Origin: MWEH01 sp035409945
GTDB taxonomy: Bacteria > Bacillota > Clostridia > Christensenellales > DTU072
Direction of reading: 5' to 3'
DNA: 64,000 bases
Assembly: GCA_035409945.1 (NCBI GenBank)
Contig: DAONQC010000008.1
Span: 6,209 to 70,208, forward strand
Position 1 is the first letter of the stretch. Each line of letters begins with the position of its first letter. The position numbers and the translations under genes were made by a program. The notes under the pieces were generated by a model, which saw nothing but the letters and a program-made list of their open reading frames with translations, was not told the origin of the DNA and searched no databases. Positions 34,201 through 47,300 of the stretch are shown here, one piece after another.

Positions 34201-37200
34201 TGTTAATAAGCAATCAGTTAAAAACTTAGCCACAGGTAAAGGACAGGATACAAGAGTAAATCTTTATGTTGTTTGGGAAGCGAATGCGATTAAAGTTAAA
34301 TATATGGCTAATGACCCTGCGACATATTATGCTGTCACAGGTCAATCTGTGATGACAGACACCACACATATATATAATGCACAAAATAGGTTAAGAGCAA
34401 ATAGATTTGCGCTAATGGGTTGGAGATTCACAGGATGGAATACTTTAGAGAATGGAAATGGCATAGCGCTTGCTGATAAAGCGCCAGTTACTAACAACTT
34501 ATTTACAGCGTCTGAGCTAATTTTATATGCACAATGGGAAAAACTAGAATATACCATCACATACTTAGACAAAGGAACGCTTTACAATGCTGAAGGAAAT
34601 CCCATAGAGCATCCTACAAAATATGATGTCGATAGAGGAGTAACAATTGCTGCTCCTATCAAGGCTGGATTTTCATTTATAGGTTGGTATGTTGTAAACA
34701 ATCCAGATGCAATATATAAACCATATAACATTTCAGTCGGTTCTACTGGCAATATTGAATTAGTTGGAAAATGGCAAGCCAATACATATACAGTTAACTT
34801 TGATCCAAATACTGGTACTGGTAGCCTAGCACCTCAGATTTTCTATTATAACGAATTTAAAAACTTAAGAAATAATGGACCTTCCAACATTACAAAGGCA
34901 GGCTATACCTTTATGGGCTGGGCGAGAAGACCTGATGCAGGAGAGCGCGAATTTGTAAACAAGGAAATGATTACTGAAAACCTTTGCGAAGGAACATCTG
35001 TAGATTATGAAATAACCCTTTATGCTGTTTGGTCTCAAAATGCATATGATGTAGTATTCAATGCTAACTATATTTATGTTGACGATGATGGTGACCCATC
35101 TAACGATCCAGATAATAGCCCAGTAACTTTGGGGTATACGACTGATGTGGCAGAAAGAATACCCGCAAATCCTCTATTTGAGAGAAAAGGTTATGAATTT
35201 GTAAAGTGGAATACTCTATCTAACGGGACTGGTATGTCCTACGAAAGCAATGAAAATGTTATAAATCTGCCCAAAACAGCAGATGGTAAATGTTACCTAT
35301 ATGCTATATGGCAGATATCAACATATCAATTAACTTATGATTTAAAGGGTGGCACAAACGATGCTGATAACCCAGCAAATTATCAAATAATCACAGACAC
35401 CATAACTTTAAAAGACCCAACTAAGACTGGCTATACATTTATGGGCTGGACTACTGATACTATACTTAATCCAACAATAGGACTACAAATATCCAAAGGT
35501 TCGTATGGTAATAAACATTTTGTAGCAAAATGGACACCAACTGTCTATACAGTTACATATAACGCAAACATGCCTAGTAACACGGCGGGTATTTTACTGT
35601 CTCAAATGAATCCTAATACAAGCACACATACTTATGGTGAAGGAAGTAGCTTAAATATCAACGGCTATGAACTAGAAGGTTGGAGGTTTACGGGTTGGAA
35701 AGTAACCTCAGATGGGACTGAAATAAAGTATGTAGATGAAGATACTGTTGATGATGCATGGCTAGTAAATAGTACAAGGACATTATATGCAAACTGGGAA
35801 AGAATCGAATATGCCATTACCCTTATAGCAAATAATGGTAATTTAGTGGCTGGAATGTTACCTCCGACTGGATACAACATTGACACAGCAACTTTTGAAC
35901 TATCAAATCAATGGGTTAATAGGACTGGTTATACCTGCGTTGGCTGGTATGATGCAATTCAAGATGGGAATAAAGTAACAAAATTAGTTACGGGTTCAAC
36001 TGGAGATAAGATATTTTATGCTAGATGGCAAGCTAATACTTATACAGTTAAATTTGATGCAAATACCGGAATAGGAACACTAGACAATCAAGAACATGTG
36101 TTTGATACGCCAAAAGCACTAACTAATAACGACCCTGAAACAGGAATTACAAAAGAGGGATATACATTCATAGGTTGGTCTAAAACCCCTCCTTACACTC
36201 AAAGAGACTATAGAAACGGTCAGCCAGTTTCCAATTTGCTTACAGAACAAGGCTCTTCAATGTTCCTATATGCTGTATGGCAACCAAACACATATAAGGT
36301 AAGGTACGATATTAATACCCCTGCAGGCACATATTACGCTGTGACTGGCGCAAGCGAAATGGGGGTAAGCACTTATACCTACGGTGCTTTAGGAGTTTTA
36401 AGGAAAAACTCATTGAGGTTAACCGGCTGGACATTTACAGGCTGGAATACACTAGCTAATGGACAAGGGACTAGTTACGTAGATGAAAATGTAGTTGATA
36501 ATTTAGCTACTAGTGGCACTGTAACTTTATATGCACAGTGGACAGTAAATGATTATGAGATAGTTTATGCATTAAATAATGGTACAAACGATGCATCTAA
36601 CCTCTCTAGTTATGATGTAGATACTGAGTTTAATTTAGCTCATCCTACACGCCTAGGATATAACTTTGTTGGTTGGTTTGATGCAAATGAGGGCGGAACC
36701 CAAATAACCAAGATAACGAAGGGTACAACAGGCAAGAAAACTCTCTATGCTAGATGGACACCATCCCTATATACAGTTATATTTGACGCAAATACAGGCG
36801 ATGGAACGATGGAGAACCAAGGGTTTGTATATGACGAACCTGAAAAGAACCTGACAGCCAATACAACAATTACTAAAGTTGGATATACTTTCATAGGCTG
36901 GAATACAAATGCTCAAGGATTTGGGGATGCATATGAAGATCAAAAGGCAGTTAGGAATTTAACGACAGAAGAAAGTATAACGCTATATGCTATGTGGAGA
37001 GCAAATACATATACTGTACACTTTGATGCTAACACAGGTAGAGGTAGTTTAGCTTCCCAAATTTTCAATTATGGTGAAAATAAAAACTTAAGAAATAACG
37101 GAAGTTCTAACATTGTAAAAGACGGTTATACATTTATGGGTTGGGCTTTAACACCTAACGCTATTGAGCGCGAATTTGTAAATAAGCAAATGATTACAGA

Positions 37201-38323
37201 GAGCCTTTGCGTAGGGACACCTAATGATAATGAAATAACTCTTTATGCTGTATGGTCTCAAAATGCGTATAACGTAGTATTTAACGCTAATTACGTTTAT
37301 GTTGATAATGATGATGACCCAACAAACGATCCAGATAACACTCCAGTAACTTTAGCATTTGTATATGATGAAGTTGAGACAATACCTGAATACCCCTTGT
37401 TTACAAGGACGGGCTACATGTTTGCGGGCTGGAATACATCGCCTGATGGAATGGGTAGAACATTTATTCCAGGACAGGATGTTAAGAACTTAGCGACAGA
37501 GGGCGTTTTAAACTTATACGCCATGTGGTCAATGAGAATATATCAAATAGAGTATGAGTTAAATGGCGGCTCGATTAGAGGTGGACTTGGCTCAATGATG
37601 AGACCAAACCCCACATCATACACTTATGAGACAGAGACTATAACTTTAAGAAATCCTATGAAGCCTGGCTATGTTTTTGTGGGTTGGACATCATTTAATA
37701 CCTGGGTACCTAGTTTAAATGTTACGATACCTCAAGGCTCTACAGGAGATTTATATTTTGAAGCAAATTGGGAATCAGCTTGCTATACAGTTACATATAA
37801 TGCAAACGTTCCTGCAAACACGCATGGAGTGTTTAGCGCAATTGTCCCAGAAGAAGGCTTAGAAGGTCCAATAACCGCTTCTGACAGGATGTATACAAGC
37901 AATCACTACTATGAGTGGGGAAGTAATTTTATACCCAATTATTTTAGAATTACAGGTTGGCAATTTAGGGGTTGGAAGACCGAACCAGATGGCATGAGGG
38001 TTGAATTTACAGATGAAGACTTGGTCCCAGATGATTGGTTAATTAGCTCTTCTATGATGGGCATGGGACAGACGAACCCAATGTTATATGCTCACTGGGA
38101 AAGAATTGAATACAGTATAACCTTTATTGAAAATGGTGGAGATATGCGTCCCGACTCTTATCCTACCTCATACAATATTGATACACCGACATTTACACTA
38201 TCACCTACTTGGATTGGTAAATTTGGTTACGTATTTTTAGGTTGGAAAAATCCTGCATATGGTGACATGGCAATAACAAAGTTATATGCGGGTTCAACTG
38301 GGGGATCAGGTATTTTATGCTAG
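31235..38323 (+). CDS. Giant InlB-B-repeat surface protein, 5' part (frameshifted)
   Basis: The first 2362 residues of what looks like one ~8,100-residue cell-surface protein. Residues ~14-43 are a signal peptide or N-terminal anchor (hydrophobic AVITSLAAVVATIVVVVILV, ending KVKA). The rest is a chain of about 28 InlB-B/Listeria-Bacteroides (Flg_new) repeats of 65-85 residues, each with a YTVxFxAN start, GYTFxGW in the middle and LYAxW at the end. Such repeats form small beta-rich modules in adhesins. GAGGGTAAGG precedes the ATG. The frame breaks at 38300-38304, where a run of five G makes ...AGSTGGSGILC and a stop in place of the expected ...AGSTGDQVFYASW. No LPXTG or S-layer motif is present. 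Confidence 0.85.
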   Translation: MSKNNGLSRGQRQAVITSLAAVVATIVVVVILVVALGVTKVKAISEDVEITTVQTARQFENMDDLQKTGYSFAGWYYDKEGVEKVDKIPTFSRKTVSVYARWVPNSYLITFDKQSGTGGTDNIDAKFDEVVPQVETPQRDAYNFAGYFTEPGGAGKQYYDGSGQPYINPENEALAIWDIPEKTTLYAKWIEKTETFTVTFVDADGETVLSTQTVQYSKNATPPVVTRAGYELTGWQGRYTNVRQNETVKAILTPVLYTVIFNANNGVGSLENQEFVFNEKQKLRENNAITREGYTFLGWARKASAVEVEFEDEKLIETSLIQGNEVNKVVTLYAVWQANKYTVKFDANGGNGNIAPQEFKYDVAQALSKNNGDIYRAGYTFMGWARSSEANDAVYTNTNSQAIKNLATGTNEDNVVTLYAVWKANTYKVLYDANAPITYYNVAGTMQESIFTYDVSGYLRVNAFTLRGWKFNGWNTNKDGTGESYGQDGQEVAVNNWLESGEIKLYAKWEKEVYRITYAMDGGTIKDGESVVIPPATYTVDDEITVAVPIKVGFTFTGWADGVKSVNGAYTIPKGSYGNLDIAANWAINNYTIEFKANTGVGEMEAQAFVYNEPQGLRANEGNIYKVGSTFKGWNTKADGTGVPFTDGQVVEKLSSRTEVVYLYAVWEANKYTVKFNPNTGTGSLDDQKFVYGEEKKLSKNDADAVGSIKKTGYNFVGWDLDPNATYATYANEHLVKNLVTGEGQNNSVTLYAVWRVNNYTVVFDANGGVGERTEQTFKYDELKFLLDISVLAFSKLGHSFAGWATETGSAFVTYTNAQLVSKLAKGTADDKTLTLYAVWEANKYIVEFDPNLGEGSMTSQEFTYDVEQSLSDVYGTDAEGSIRRTGYTFAGWAKQDTAIVKEFDNGHLVINLAKGTDQDKRVVLYAVWEPNTYTVVFHSNSETVAEATQTLAYGQAKALTDIATLGFTKTGYSFAGWSNTQDGTSVSYVNKQSVKNLATGKGQDTRVNLYVVWEANAIKVKYMANDPATYYAVTGQSVMTDTTHIYNAQNRLRANRFALMGWRFTGWNTLENGNGIALADKAPVTNNLFTASELILYAQWEKLEYTITYLDKGTLYNAEGNPIEHPTKYDVDRGVTIAAPIKAGFSFIGWYVVNNPDAIYKPYNISVGSTGNIELVGKWQANTYTVNFDPNTGTGSLAPQIFYYNEFKNLRNNGPSNITKAGYTFMGWARRPDAGEREFVNKEMITENLCEGTSVDYEITLYAVWSQNAYDVVFNANYIYVDDDGDPSNDPDNSPVTLGYTTDVAERIPANPLFERKGYEFVKWNTLSNGTGMSYESNENVINLPKTADGKCYLYAIWQISTYQLTYDLKGGTNDADNPANYQIITDTITLKDPTKTGYTFMGWTTDTILNPTIGLQISKGSYGNKHFVAKWTPTVYTVTYNANMPSNTAGILLSQMNPNTSTHTYGEGSSLNINGYELEGWRFTGWKVTSDGTEIKYVDEDTVDDAWLVNSTRTLYANWERIEYAITLIANNGNLVAGMLPPTGYNIDTATFELSNQWVNRTGYTCVGWYDAIQDGNKVTKLVTGSTGDKIFYARWQANTYTVKFDANTGIGTLDNQEHVFDTPKALTNNDPETGITKEGYTFIGWSKTPPYTQRDYRNGQPVSNLLTEQGSSMFLYAVWQPNTYKVRYDINTPAGTYYAVTGASEMGVSTYTYGALGVLRKNSLRLTGWTFTGWNTLANGQGTSYVDENVVDNLATSGTVTLYAQWTVNDYEIVYALNNGTNDASNLSSYDVDTEFNLAHPTRLGYNFVGWFDANEGGTQITKITKGTTGKKTLYARWTPSLYTVIFDANTGDGTMENQGFVYDEPEKNLTANTTITKVGYTFIGWNTNAQGFGDAYEDQKAVRNLTTEESITLYAMWRANTYTVHFDANTGRGSLASQIFNYGENKNLRNNGSSNIVKDGYTFMGWALTPNAIEREFVNKQMITESLCVGTPNDNEITLYAVWSQNAYNVVFNANYVYVDNDDDPTNDPDNTPVTLAFVYDEVETIPEYPLFTRTGYMFAGWNTSPDGMGRTFIPGQDVKNLATEGVLNLYAMWSMRIYQIEYELNGGSIRGGLGSMMRPNPTSYTYETETITLRNPMKPGYVFVGWTSFNTWVPSLNVTIPQGSTGDLYFEANWESACYTVTYNANVPANTHGVFSAIVPEEGLEGPITASDRMYTSNHYYEWGSNFIPNYFRITGWQFRGWKTEPDGMRVEFTDEDLVPDDWLISSSMMGMGQTNPMLYAHWERIEYSITFIENGGDMRPDSYPTSYNIDTPTFTLSPTWIGKFGYVFLGWKNPAYGDMAITKLYAGSTGGSGILC

Positions 38324-41300
38324 CTGGCGACCTGGCAAGTATATAATTAGATTTAATGCAAATACCGGCTATGGAACATTGGAGGAACAAGAATTTGACT
38401 ATGATGTAGGAAAGCATTTAACCTATAACGATCCTACAACAGGAATTTACAAACCAGGCTATACCTTTATGGGGTGGTCTACCACCTACCCATATACTAC
38501 TAAGCAATATAATAACGGTGCTTGGGTTAAAAATGTACTCTCAGGTGATGGTTCTATAATTTACTTTTATGCTGTATGGCAACCAAACACATATTCAGTA
38601 AGATACAATAAAAACACCCCAGCCGGTACATATTATGGCGTAACAGGCGAATATGAAATGGGGGCAACTACAATAACATATGATACCTATGGAGAACTAA
38701 GAAGAAATGCCTTTAGATTAACAGGCTGGATATTTACAGGTTGGAACACACTTGCTAATGGTCAAGGGACTAGCTATGTAGATGAAGAAGCAGTTAGAAA
38801 CTTAGTTTTAAGTGGATACATAGAGCTATTTGCACAGTGGACAAAAAATAGCTATACAATTGATTATGTATTAAATGGCGGTACAAATAATGCAGCTAAC
38901 ATATCAGATTACCATGTAGATACTGTGCTTACTTTTTCTAATGCTACACGACCAGGCTATACATTTGCTGGTTGGTATACTGCAAATCAGGGCGGCACCC
39001 GTGTAACAAAGATTGAAAGGGGAACAACAGGTAACAAGACTTTATATGCTAGATGGAATGTAAATTCGTATACAGTTGTGTTTAACGAAAATACGGGTGA
39101 CGGAACGATGAATAGCCAAGGGTTTGTATATGATGTAGCTCAAAAATTGACTGCCAATACAAGCATTACTAAATTAGGCTATACATTCACGGGTTGGAAT
39201 ACCGATCCTCAAGGATTTGGAACCGCATATGCAGATAATGAATCTGTTAAAAACCTAGCAACAAGTGGAAGTATAACCCTGTTTGCGATGTGGCAAGCAA
39301 ATACATATACAGTTCATTTCCATCCCAATACAGGGACTGGAGCTTTAGCCGATCAGGTTTTAACATATAATGGAGTTAACCAAAGGCTTAGAAATAACAC
39401 TATTTCAAATATAACAAAGACCGGTTATACATTTATGGGCTGGGCAGATACACCAGGTGCTACTGTGCGTCAATATACAAATAATCAGTTACTTACCGAA
39501 AATCTTTGCACAGGAACCATTATGGATAAGGAAATAACCCTTTATGCTGTATGGTCTCAAAATGCGTACGATGTGGTTTTACACTCAAATTATGATGATG
39601 GTGACGGTAACCCAGATAACGACACAACAGTTTTAGGATTTATATATGACCAACAAGGTGCTTTACCTATCAATCCTCCATTTGTACGAAATGGTTACAA
39701 TTTTGTAAATTGGAATACACAATCTAACGGAAGTGGTGCGTCATATGGAAGTGGTCAAAATGTTATGAATCTGCCAACAGGTGCAGATGGTAAATGCCAT
39801 TTGTATGCTATATGGTCGGTACCAACCTATCAGATAACATATAACCTAAGTGGTGGTACAAACGATGTGGATAATCCAACAAGTTACAAAGTAACAACAG
39901 AAACAATTACATTAAAAGATGCAGTAAAAACAGGACATACATTTATTGGCTGGACTACTAACGGTGTACAAAATCCAACAATAGGTCTGCAAATAGAGAG
40001 CGGTTCATACGGTAATAAACACTTTGTAGCAAATTGGACAGTAAATGATTATACAGTTACGTATAACGCAAATGTACCTAGTAACACTGTCGGCACTCTC
40101 GAGACACAAATGAATCCTAACACAAGCACGCACACTTATGGCGCAGGAAGTAGTCTCGTAGCAAACGGGTATACACTAAAAGGCTGGAAGTTTAATGGTT
40201 GGAAAACAACCGCAGAAGGTACCGAGATAAAATATGTAGATGGAGATACAGTTGATGATGCCTGGCTAGTAAATAGTGCAAGGACATTATATGCCCACTG
40301 GACTATACGTACATATACCATTACATACACTCTACAAGGAGAAGCATTTGGCGGTGCAAATAGCCCTCTAAATCCAGCTACATACACAATAGATACTGCT
40401 ACTTTCCAATTAGAGCCATCCACAACTCCTGGATATAGATTTATTAGTTGGAATAATTCCTCTGATAACACTCAGGTGCAAAGTGTACAAAAAGGAACGG
40501 TAGGTAATTTAACATTCTATGACACAATAGAGTTAGCTACATATCGTGTTAAATACTATGCAAGTTATCCTGTGAACACAGTATCAGTGGGACAAGGCGC
40601 AATGGAAGATAGCCAGTATACATATAACACCGCTGGTAACCTAAGACAACTTGGGTTTGCATTAGCTGGTTGGAAGTTTAATGGTTGGAAGGATAGAGTA
40701 ACTGGTTCAATTCATGCCGACCAAGCAGCAGTATTTAACTGGAAGTCAACACAAGGTGCTATTGTAGAACTTGATGCTCAGTGGACAAGACTTGAATATC
40801 AAATAATATATAACCTAAACACAGAACTTGGAGATGGCATGACAAATACTGTCAATCCTACTTCATATAACGTGGATACGAATACATTTAATTTAGTAGA
40901 TCCTGTATGGCAAGATGCTCCATATACTTTTGCAGGGTGGTATACCACTAACCAATTTAATGCTAACGAAAAAGTCACTAAGATAGAACTAGGTTCAACT
41001 GGAGAAAAAACTCTTTATGCTAAATGGGATCCAAAGTCATATACAATCGTATTTGACCCTGCTACTGGAACAGGCTCATTAGAAGCTCAAGAGTTTCTGT
41101 ATGATGTGCCTCAGCGCATAAGGAAAAATGATCCTAATGTACAACCATACATTAGTAAAGCTGGTTATAACTTCCTTGGTTGGCGTCGTGCAACTGCCCA
41201 ACCGCAGGTTGTAGAATTTACTGATAACAAAGAAGTCAGTAGATTAGGCTTTGGCGAGACGATTACTTTATACGCAGTTTGGCAGGCAACTACATATACT

Positions 41301-44300
41301 GTTGTATATGATAAAAATCAACCAGTGACACACTATGACGTTACAGGTGTAAATAGCATGTCGACACCTAGTACATATACATATGATGTTACAAGTACTC
41401 TTAGACAAAATACCTATGCTTTAAAAGGTTGGACATTTGCGGGTTGGAACACTGATGCAAGTGGACATGGCGATAGCTATGCAGATAGAGCAGAAGTACA
41501 TAACTGGTCAGCAACTGGTGAAGTCATAACCCTATACGCACAGTGGGATAAGTTAACATATAATGTTACATATAACTTAGGCATGGGCGGAGTGAAAGGA
41601 GATAATACCCCTGACACATATGATGTAGACTCTACTTGGAATTTTGGTAATCCTTCTAGAACTGGCTATACATTTACTAACTGGACGGAAAATGGAAGCG
41701 TAGTAACTGGAATAGCAAAAGGCTCTACTGGTAACAAAACCTTTACAGCCAATTGGACAGCCAATAGCTTTGTCGTACAGTTTAATGCAAACAATGGCCA
41801 GGGCAGTTTAGAGGAGCAGACATTCTGGTACGATCAGCCTCAGGCTCTAAGACTAAATAATGGAAACATTTTTAGAGATGGATATACCTTCAAGGGCTGG
41901 GGTAAGACCGCGGATGCTACTATCGTGTCTTATACCGATGGCCAGGAAGTTAGCAACTTAGCTACTGGTGGTTCTCCTGAAAGCAATAGCGCAACCATAT
42001 TTGCACTTTGGGAACCTAAAACATATAAAATAGTATACGATATCAACCAGCCTGTCACGCATTATAATGTCACAGGGACTATGGCAGATAGTACATATAA
42101 ATATGATACTGCAGGTCAGACACTTAGAAATAACTCATATCAGTTAAAAGGCTGGACATTTGGGGGCTGGAACACTCAGGCAAGCGGAAATGGTACATCG
42201 TATGCAAATCAGCATGCAGTTGATAATACTATGCTAACTAGTCCTGAAATAACGTTATATGCAAAGTGGAGTAAAGTAACATATACAATAGATTATGTAA
42301 TGGGTGGCGGCACAATCAAGGATGGAGAAAGTGTAGTTACACCTCCAGCAACATATACAGTAGATGATGAAATAGAAATAGCTGCTCCGACAAAAACTGG
42401 ATACGAGTGTCTGGGTTGGTATGTTGGCACTAATTCAACATCCACTCAAGCACCATACATGATTAATAAGGGTTCTCTTGGAAATATTACACTAACTGCC
42501 AAGTGGGCAGCAATGAGATACTTTGTATCATTTAAAGCTAACGGGGGAACTGGGGATTTACTCGAGCAGACTTTCTATTATGACCAAGAACTACGTTTAA
42601 GGGCTAACAATAAAATAACAAGAGAAGGCTATAACTTCACAGGCTGGGCAAGAACATCAGATGCAACGCAAAAACAATATGATGATAATCAAGAGGTTAA
42701 AAATCTTGCAACTGGCTTAGATAGAGATGAAATAGTATATCTATACGCTGTTTGGACTGCAAACACATATACAGTTGTGTTTAATTCAAATTATGGAGAG
42801 GGTGTAGAAGCAACAGCACAACAAGTAATTACATACAATGTTGCAACTCCATTAACCAAGTTTTCAACAATGAATTTTGCAAAACTAGGTTACTCCTTTA
42901 CAGGTTGGAACACGGGTGTAACTGGAGATGGCACGGCGTATGGTGATCAAGCTACAGTTACGAGTTTAGCACCTAGTGGTGAAAAACATTTATATGCTCA
43001 GTGGAGTAAGGATGTATATACAATAACGTATTATCTGCCAGAAGACCCAACGGCATCAAATTCACCATACAATCGCACCACATATAGTGTAGATACACCT
43101 ACATTTGGCTTCTATTTACCAACATGGCCAGGGCATACTTGCAGTGGTGGCTGGTATGATGCAAGTGATAACAGCCCAATAACTCAAATTCCAATAGGAT
43201 CAACAGGAAATAAAACTCTATACACTCCTATTTGGACAACACACCAATATACAGTTGATTTTCAATTAAATGGTGGGACTGCCTCAAATGGTCTCCAATC
43301 AATGTCTTTCTATTATGGTGACGAAAAAGAGTTAACGCCCTTTAGTACTCTTGGGTACTCAAAGCATGGTTATAGATTTGTAAATTGGAACACTACCGGT
43401 GGTGGTAGTGGTACATCATATGAGGATCAGCAGCCTGTTAAAAATCTTACAACAGATGCTGGAGGCTCGGTTTGGCTTTATGCACAATGGGAAATTGAGT
43501 CATATTCGATAACATATGAGATGAATGGTGGGGGTACCAACCATGCAGATAACAAAACTAGTTATACCGTTGAAACAGATACATTTTCTTTATTCCCTGC
43601 AACTAGAGAAGGATATACATTTGGTGGGTGGTATTTAAATCAAGATACAACAGGAGTCCCAGTAAATGAGGTGACTAAACCCTCAACAGGCAACAAAAGA
43701 TTTTATGCTAAATGGACTCCTAATCAGTACACAATTCAATATAATGCGAACTTTGGCAGTGGTAGTTTAGCTCCACAAACAGCAATTTATGATACACCGA
43801 TAGCTTTGAGGATAAATAGTAACGATATTACAAGACTCGGATATAACTTTAAAGGCTGGGATGAAAACAAAAATGCAACAACTCCAACTTATGATAACGA
43901 TGGAGTGTCGGTTACAAACCTTGCAACGGGAGTTGATGGTGATAACCTGGTAATATTATATGCTGTTTGGGAAGGAATTACGTATAACGTCCAGTTTGAC
44001 AATAACAATGGTAGTGGCACTATGGGATTGCAACAATTCCAATATGGCGTACCTGAAAGATTAGATGAATGTCTATTCTCAAGAGCGGGTTACATGTTTG
44101 ATAGATGGTGTGTTGATGCTAACGGAGCAGGCACTAAATATGAAAACAAAGCTTTAGTAGAGAATTTAACTACTACTCAAGGTGCAACCGTGAAACTTTT
44201 TGCACAGTGGTTACCAGGTAGTTATACTGTTGTATTGAATCCAAATAGTGGTACAACCAATACTTCAAGCGTACAAGTTAATATGGGCGCGAACATGCCG

Positions 44301-47300
44301 TCATCTATTGAAAAACCATTTAGGCAACATTATGTATTCCAAGGGTATTTTTCACAACAAACGGGTCCTGCAACTCAGTACTACAATGCAAATATGGAAA
44401 GCGCGAATGTCTGGGATCAACCTAATAACTCTACAATTTATGCCCGCTGGACACCTTACCAATACACTATCACATATTATGGTATAGACACTTGGAATCC
44501 TGCAACATATACATATGAACAAGAGGTTAAAATAACAGCGCCTTCTAAGATCGGACATACATTTAAGGGCTGGTACAGAGGTGCTAATGTTACTCCTTTG
44601 TATAATCCTGATTATGAGATACCAGCAGGCTCTTCTGGCGACTTCTCTTTAACTGCTACATGGGAACCAAACACATATACAGTGAATTACGATTCTAATG
44701 GTGGAGCTGTGGGGACAGCTATAGCTTCTCAAGTTTTCACATATGGTACTACCCCGAATTTGCAATCTAATACAGATGCTAACTTTACAAAAGTTGGATA
44801 TACATTCCAGGGCTGGGATGAAGATCAAGATGCAACAATTCCAACATATGCAAATGGTGCGCCAATAACTACAGATTTAGCTACGGGTGCGCTTGGTGAT
44901 ACGGAAGTAACTATGTTTGCTATCTGGAAAGCAAATACATATACCGTTGTGTTCCATTCAAATTGCACACCTGAGGCAACAAAAAATCAAACATTCACAT
45001 ACAATGAAAATTTAAAGGCGTTAAGTAGTAACACCTTCGACAGAACGGGGTATAGCTTTGATAAATGGGATACAATTCCTGCCGGAGGGGGCACGTCCTA
45101 TACAAACAATCAAAATGTTCAAAATCTAGTTACAGGTGCTTCTGGTTCTGACACATTTAATTTATATGCCCAATGGACAATTATACCGTATACCATAACA
45201 TATGAGGAAGTTGAAGGCGCTACAAACACCAATCCTTCTGGATATAACTATGAAGATGAAACAATAACATTTGTTCTTCCGACTAAGGTTGGCTATACAT
45301 GTACTGGTTGGTACGATCAACTTACTGGCGGTGAACAAGTAATAAGCATACCGCAACACTCAACAGGGAATAAAACTGTTTATGCTAGATGGCAAGCTAA
45401 TACATATTATGTCAACTATAACTCAAATAAACCAAGTCTTACCCATGGCACACTTGGTGGTAGTATGTCTCCAAGTACGCATACATATAACGTAGCGACT
45501 CCTCTTACAGCAATAGGATATACATTATCTGGTTGGGAATTTGATAAATGGACTACTAACTCTGATGGGACTGGTACATCGTATGCAGATGAGTATAGTG
45601 GACTTCCTCTGACATCTGAAGCTAATGCAACGGTTCAATTGCATGCAAATTGGATTAAGCAAACATATGCCATAAATTATGAGCTGAATGGTGGTACAAA
45701 TTCTGCATCCAATCCGGCTTCGTATGATGTTGATTATGCAGAAATAACACTCCAAAATGCAACAAGAACTGGATATACATTTAGTGGTTGGTACACGCAA
45801 AATGTAGGTGGCGTCCCAGTGACGAAGATACCACAAGGTTCTGATGGTGTTAAATACTTATATGCCAGATGGACTGCAAAAGAGTACACAGTTCACTTTG
45901 ATGCCAACACAGGTTCAGGAACTTTAGACGATCAAGTAATTGCATATGATGCACCGCCTACAAATCTGAGAGATAATACGACTATTACCAAACTTGGTCA
46001 TACCTTCAGTGGCTGGAATAGACAAGCTGATGGAACAGGTAATGCGTATGCAAATAAAGCTCCTATAACAAACCTAGCTACAGGTGAGCCTGGTGATGAC
46101 CTAGTCACTTTGTACGCTATATGGACACCTAATACATATTGGGTCAGATTTAATGCAAATGGTGCAGGAACAAGTGGAACTATGCCAGATCAAAAGTATA
46201 CCTATGGCGCCACTCCTGTAGCATTAGATAACAATATTATCACTAGGGTAGGATATACATATAGCGGACAATGGGGAACCACATCTGGAGGCGGTACTCT
46301 CTACGCAAATCAAGCTCCTGTAAGTAATTTAACTTCCGATCCAGATGCCATTTTCAATCTGTATGCACAATGGACACCTAACAATTATACCGTGACACTA
46401 GATGCAAATGGGGGGTCAGTTGGAACTGCAAGTGTGGTAGCTACCTATGATGCTGCAATGCCCACTCCTGCAACAAAGCCTACAAGAGATGATTATACAT
46501 TTACTGGCTACTACTCACAGCAAACAGGTGTTGCAACGCAGTACTATGATGCAGATATGCTAAGCACTCATATCTGGGATCAGGCAAACAATTCAACCAT
46601 TTATGCTCGCTGGACACCAGTTGTATACACACTTACCTATGATTTAACAGGCGGTGCCGTGAATTATGCAGAAAATCCAGCAAATTATACGGTAGAGTCA
46701 AACGTCATAACTTTAGGTGACCCGACAAGAGTTGGTTATATTTTCAAGGGGTGGACGTCAGATCAACAACTAACACCCCAAAAATCGTTGCAAATACCAC
46801 ATGGGACACCGTTAAGAAATATAACTCTTGTACCTGTATGGGAAGCAAATACGTACACAGTTCAATACAATGCAAATAAGCCTGTCGCTTCATCAGGGGC
46901 TCTTTCAGGCTCTGTTGCAAACACCCCAGCTACATACGACGCAGACTTTGATGTCGCAACAAATGGGTATTCTATACCTGGCTGGAAGTTTAAGTATTGG
47001 ACCCTGACTACAGGTGACGTTACGGCTGATTCAGATAAATTCTTTGAAGGAGCAACTAAGAAGAATCTAACCACAACAAATCTGGAGACGGTTGAATTAA
47101 ATGCTCAATGGGAGCCTATTACATACACATTAAAGTTTGACGACAATAAGCCCGCAACATCTACTAATCCTTTGGGAGGCACTGCTTTACCAAACACTAC
47201 CATTACATATGATTCTAAGTACTCAACATCCAACATCAGCAAATCTACCAGAACGCTTACAGGATGGAGAATAACAGGCTTTAAAGTATTGGGAACAACG

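Noticed and set aside
38286..38330. A separate gene starting at the ATG at 38286
   Set aside because: No ribosome binding site, and the ATG lies inside a repeat whose two halves match across the frame break, so one split gene is more likely.
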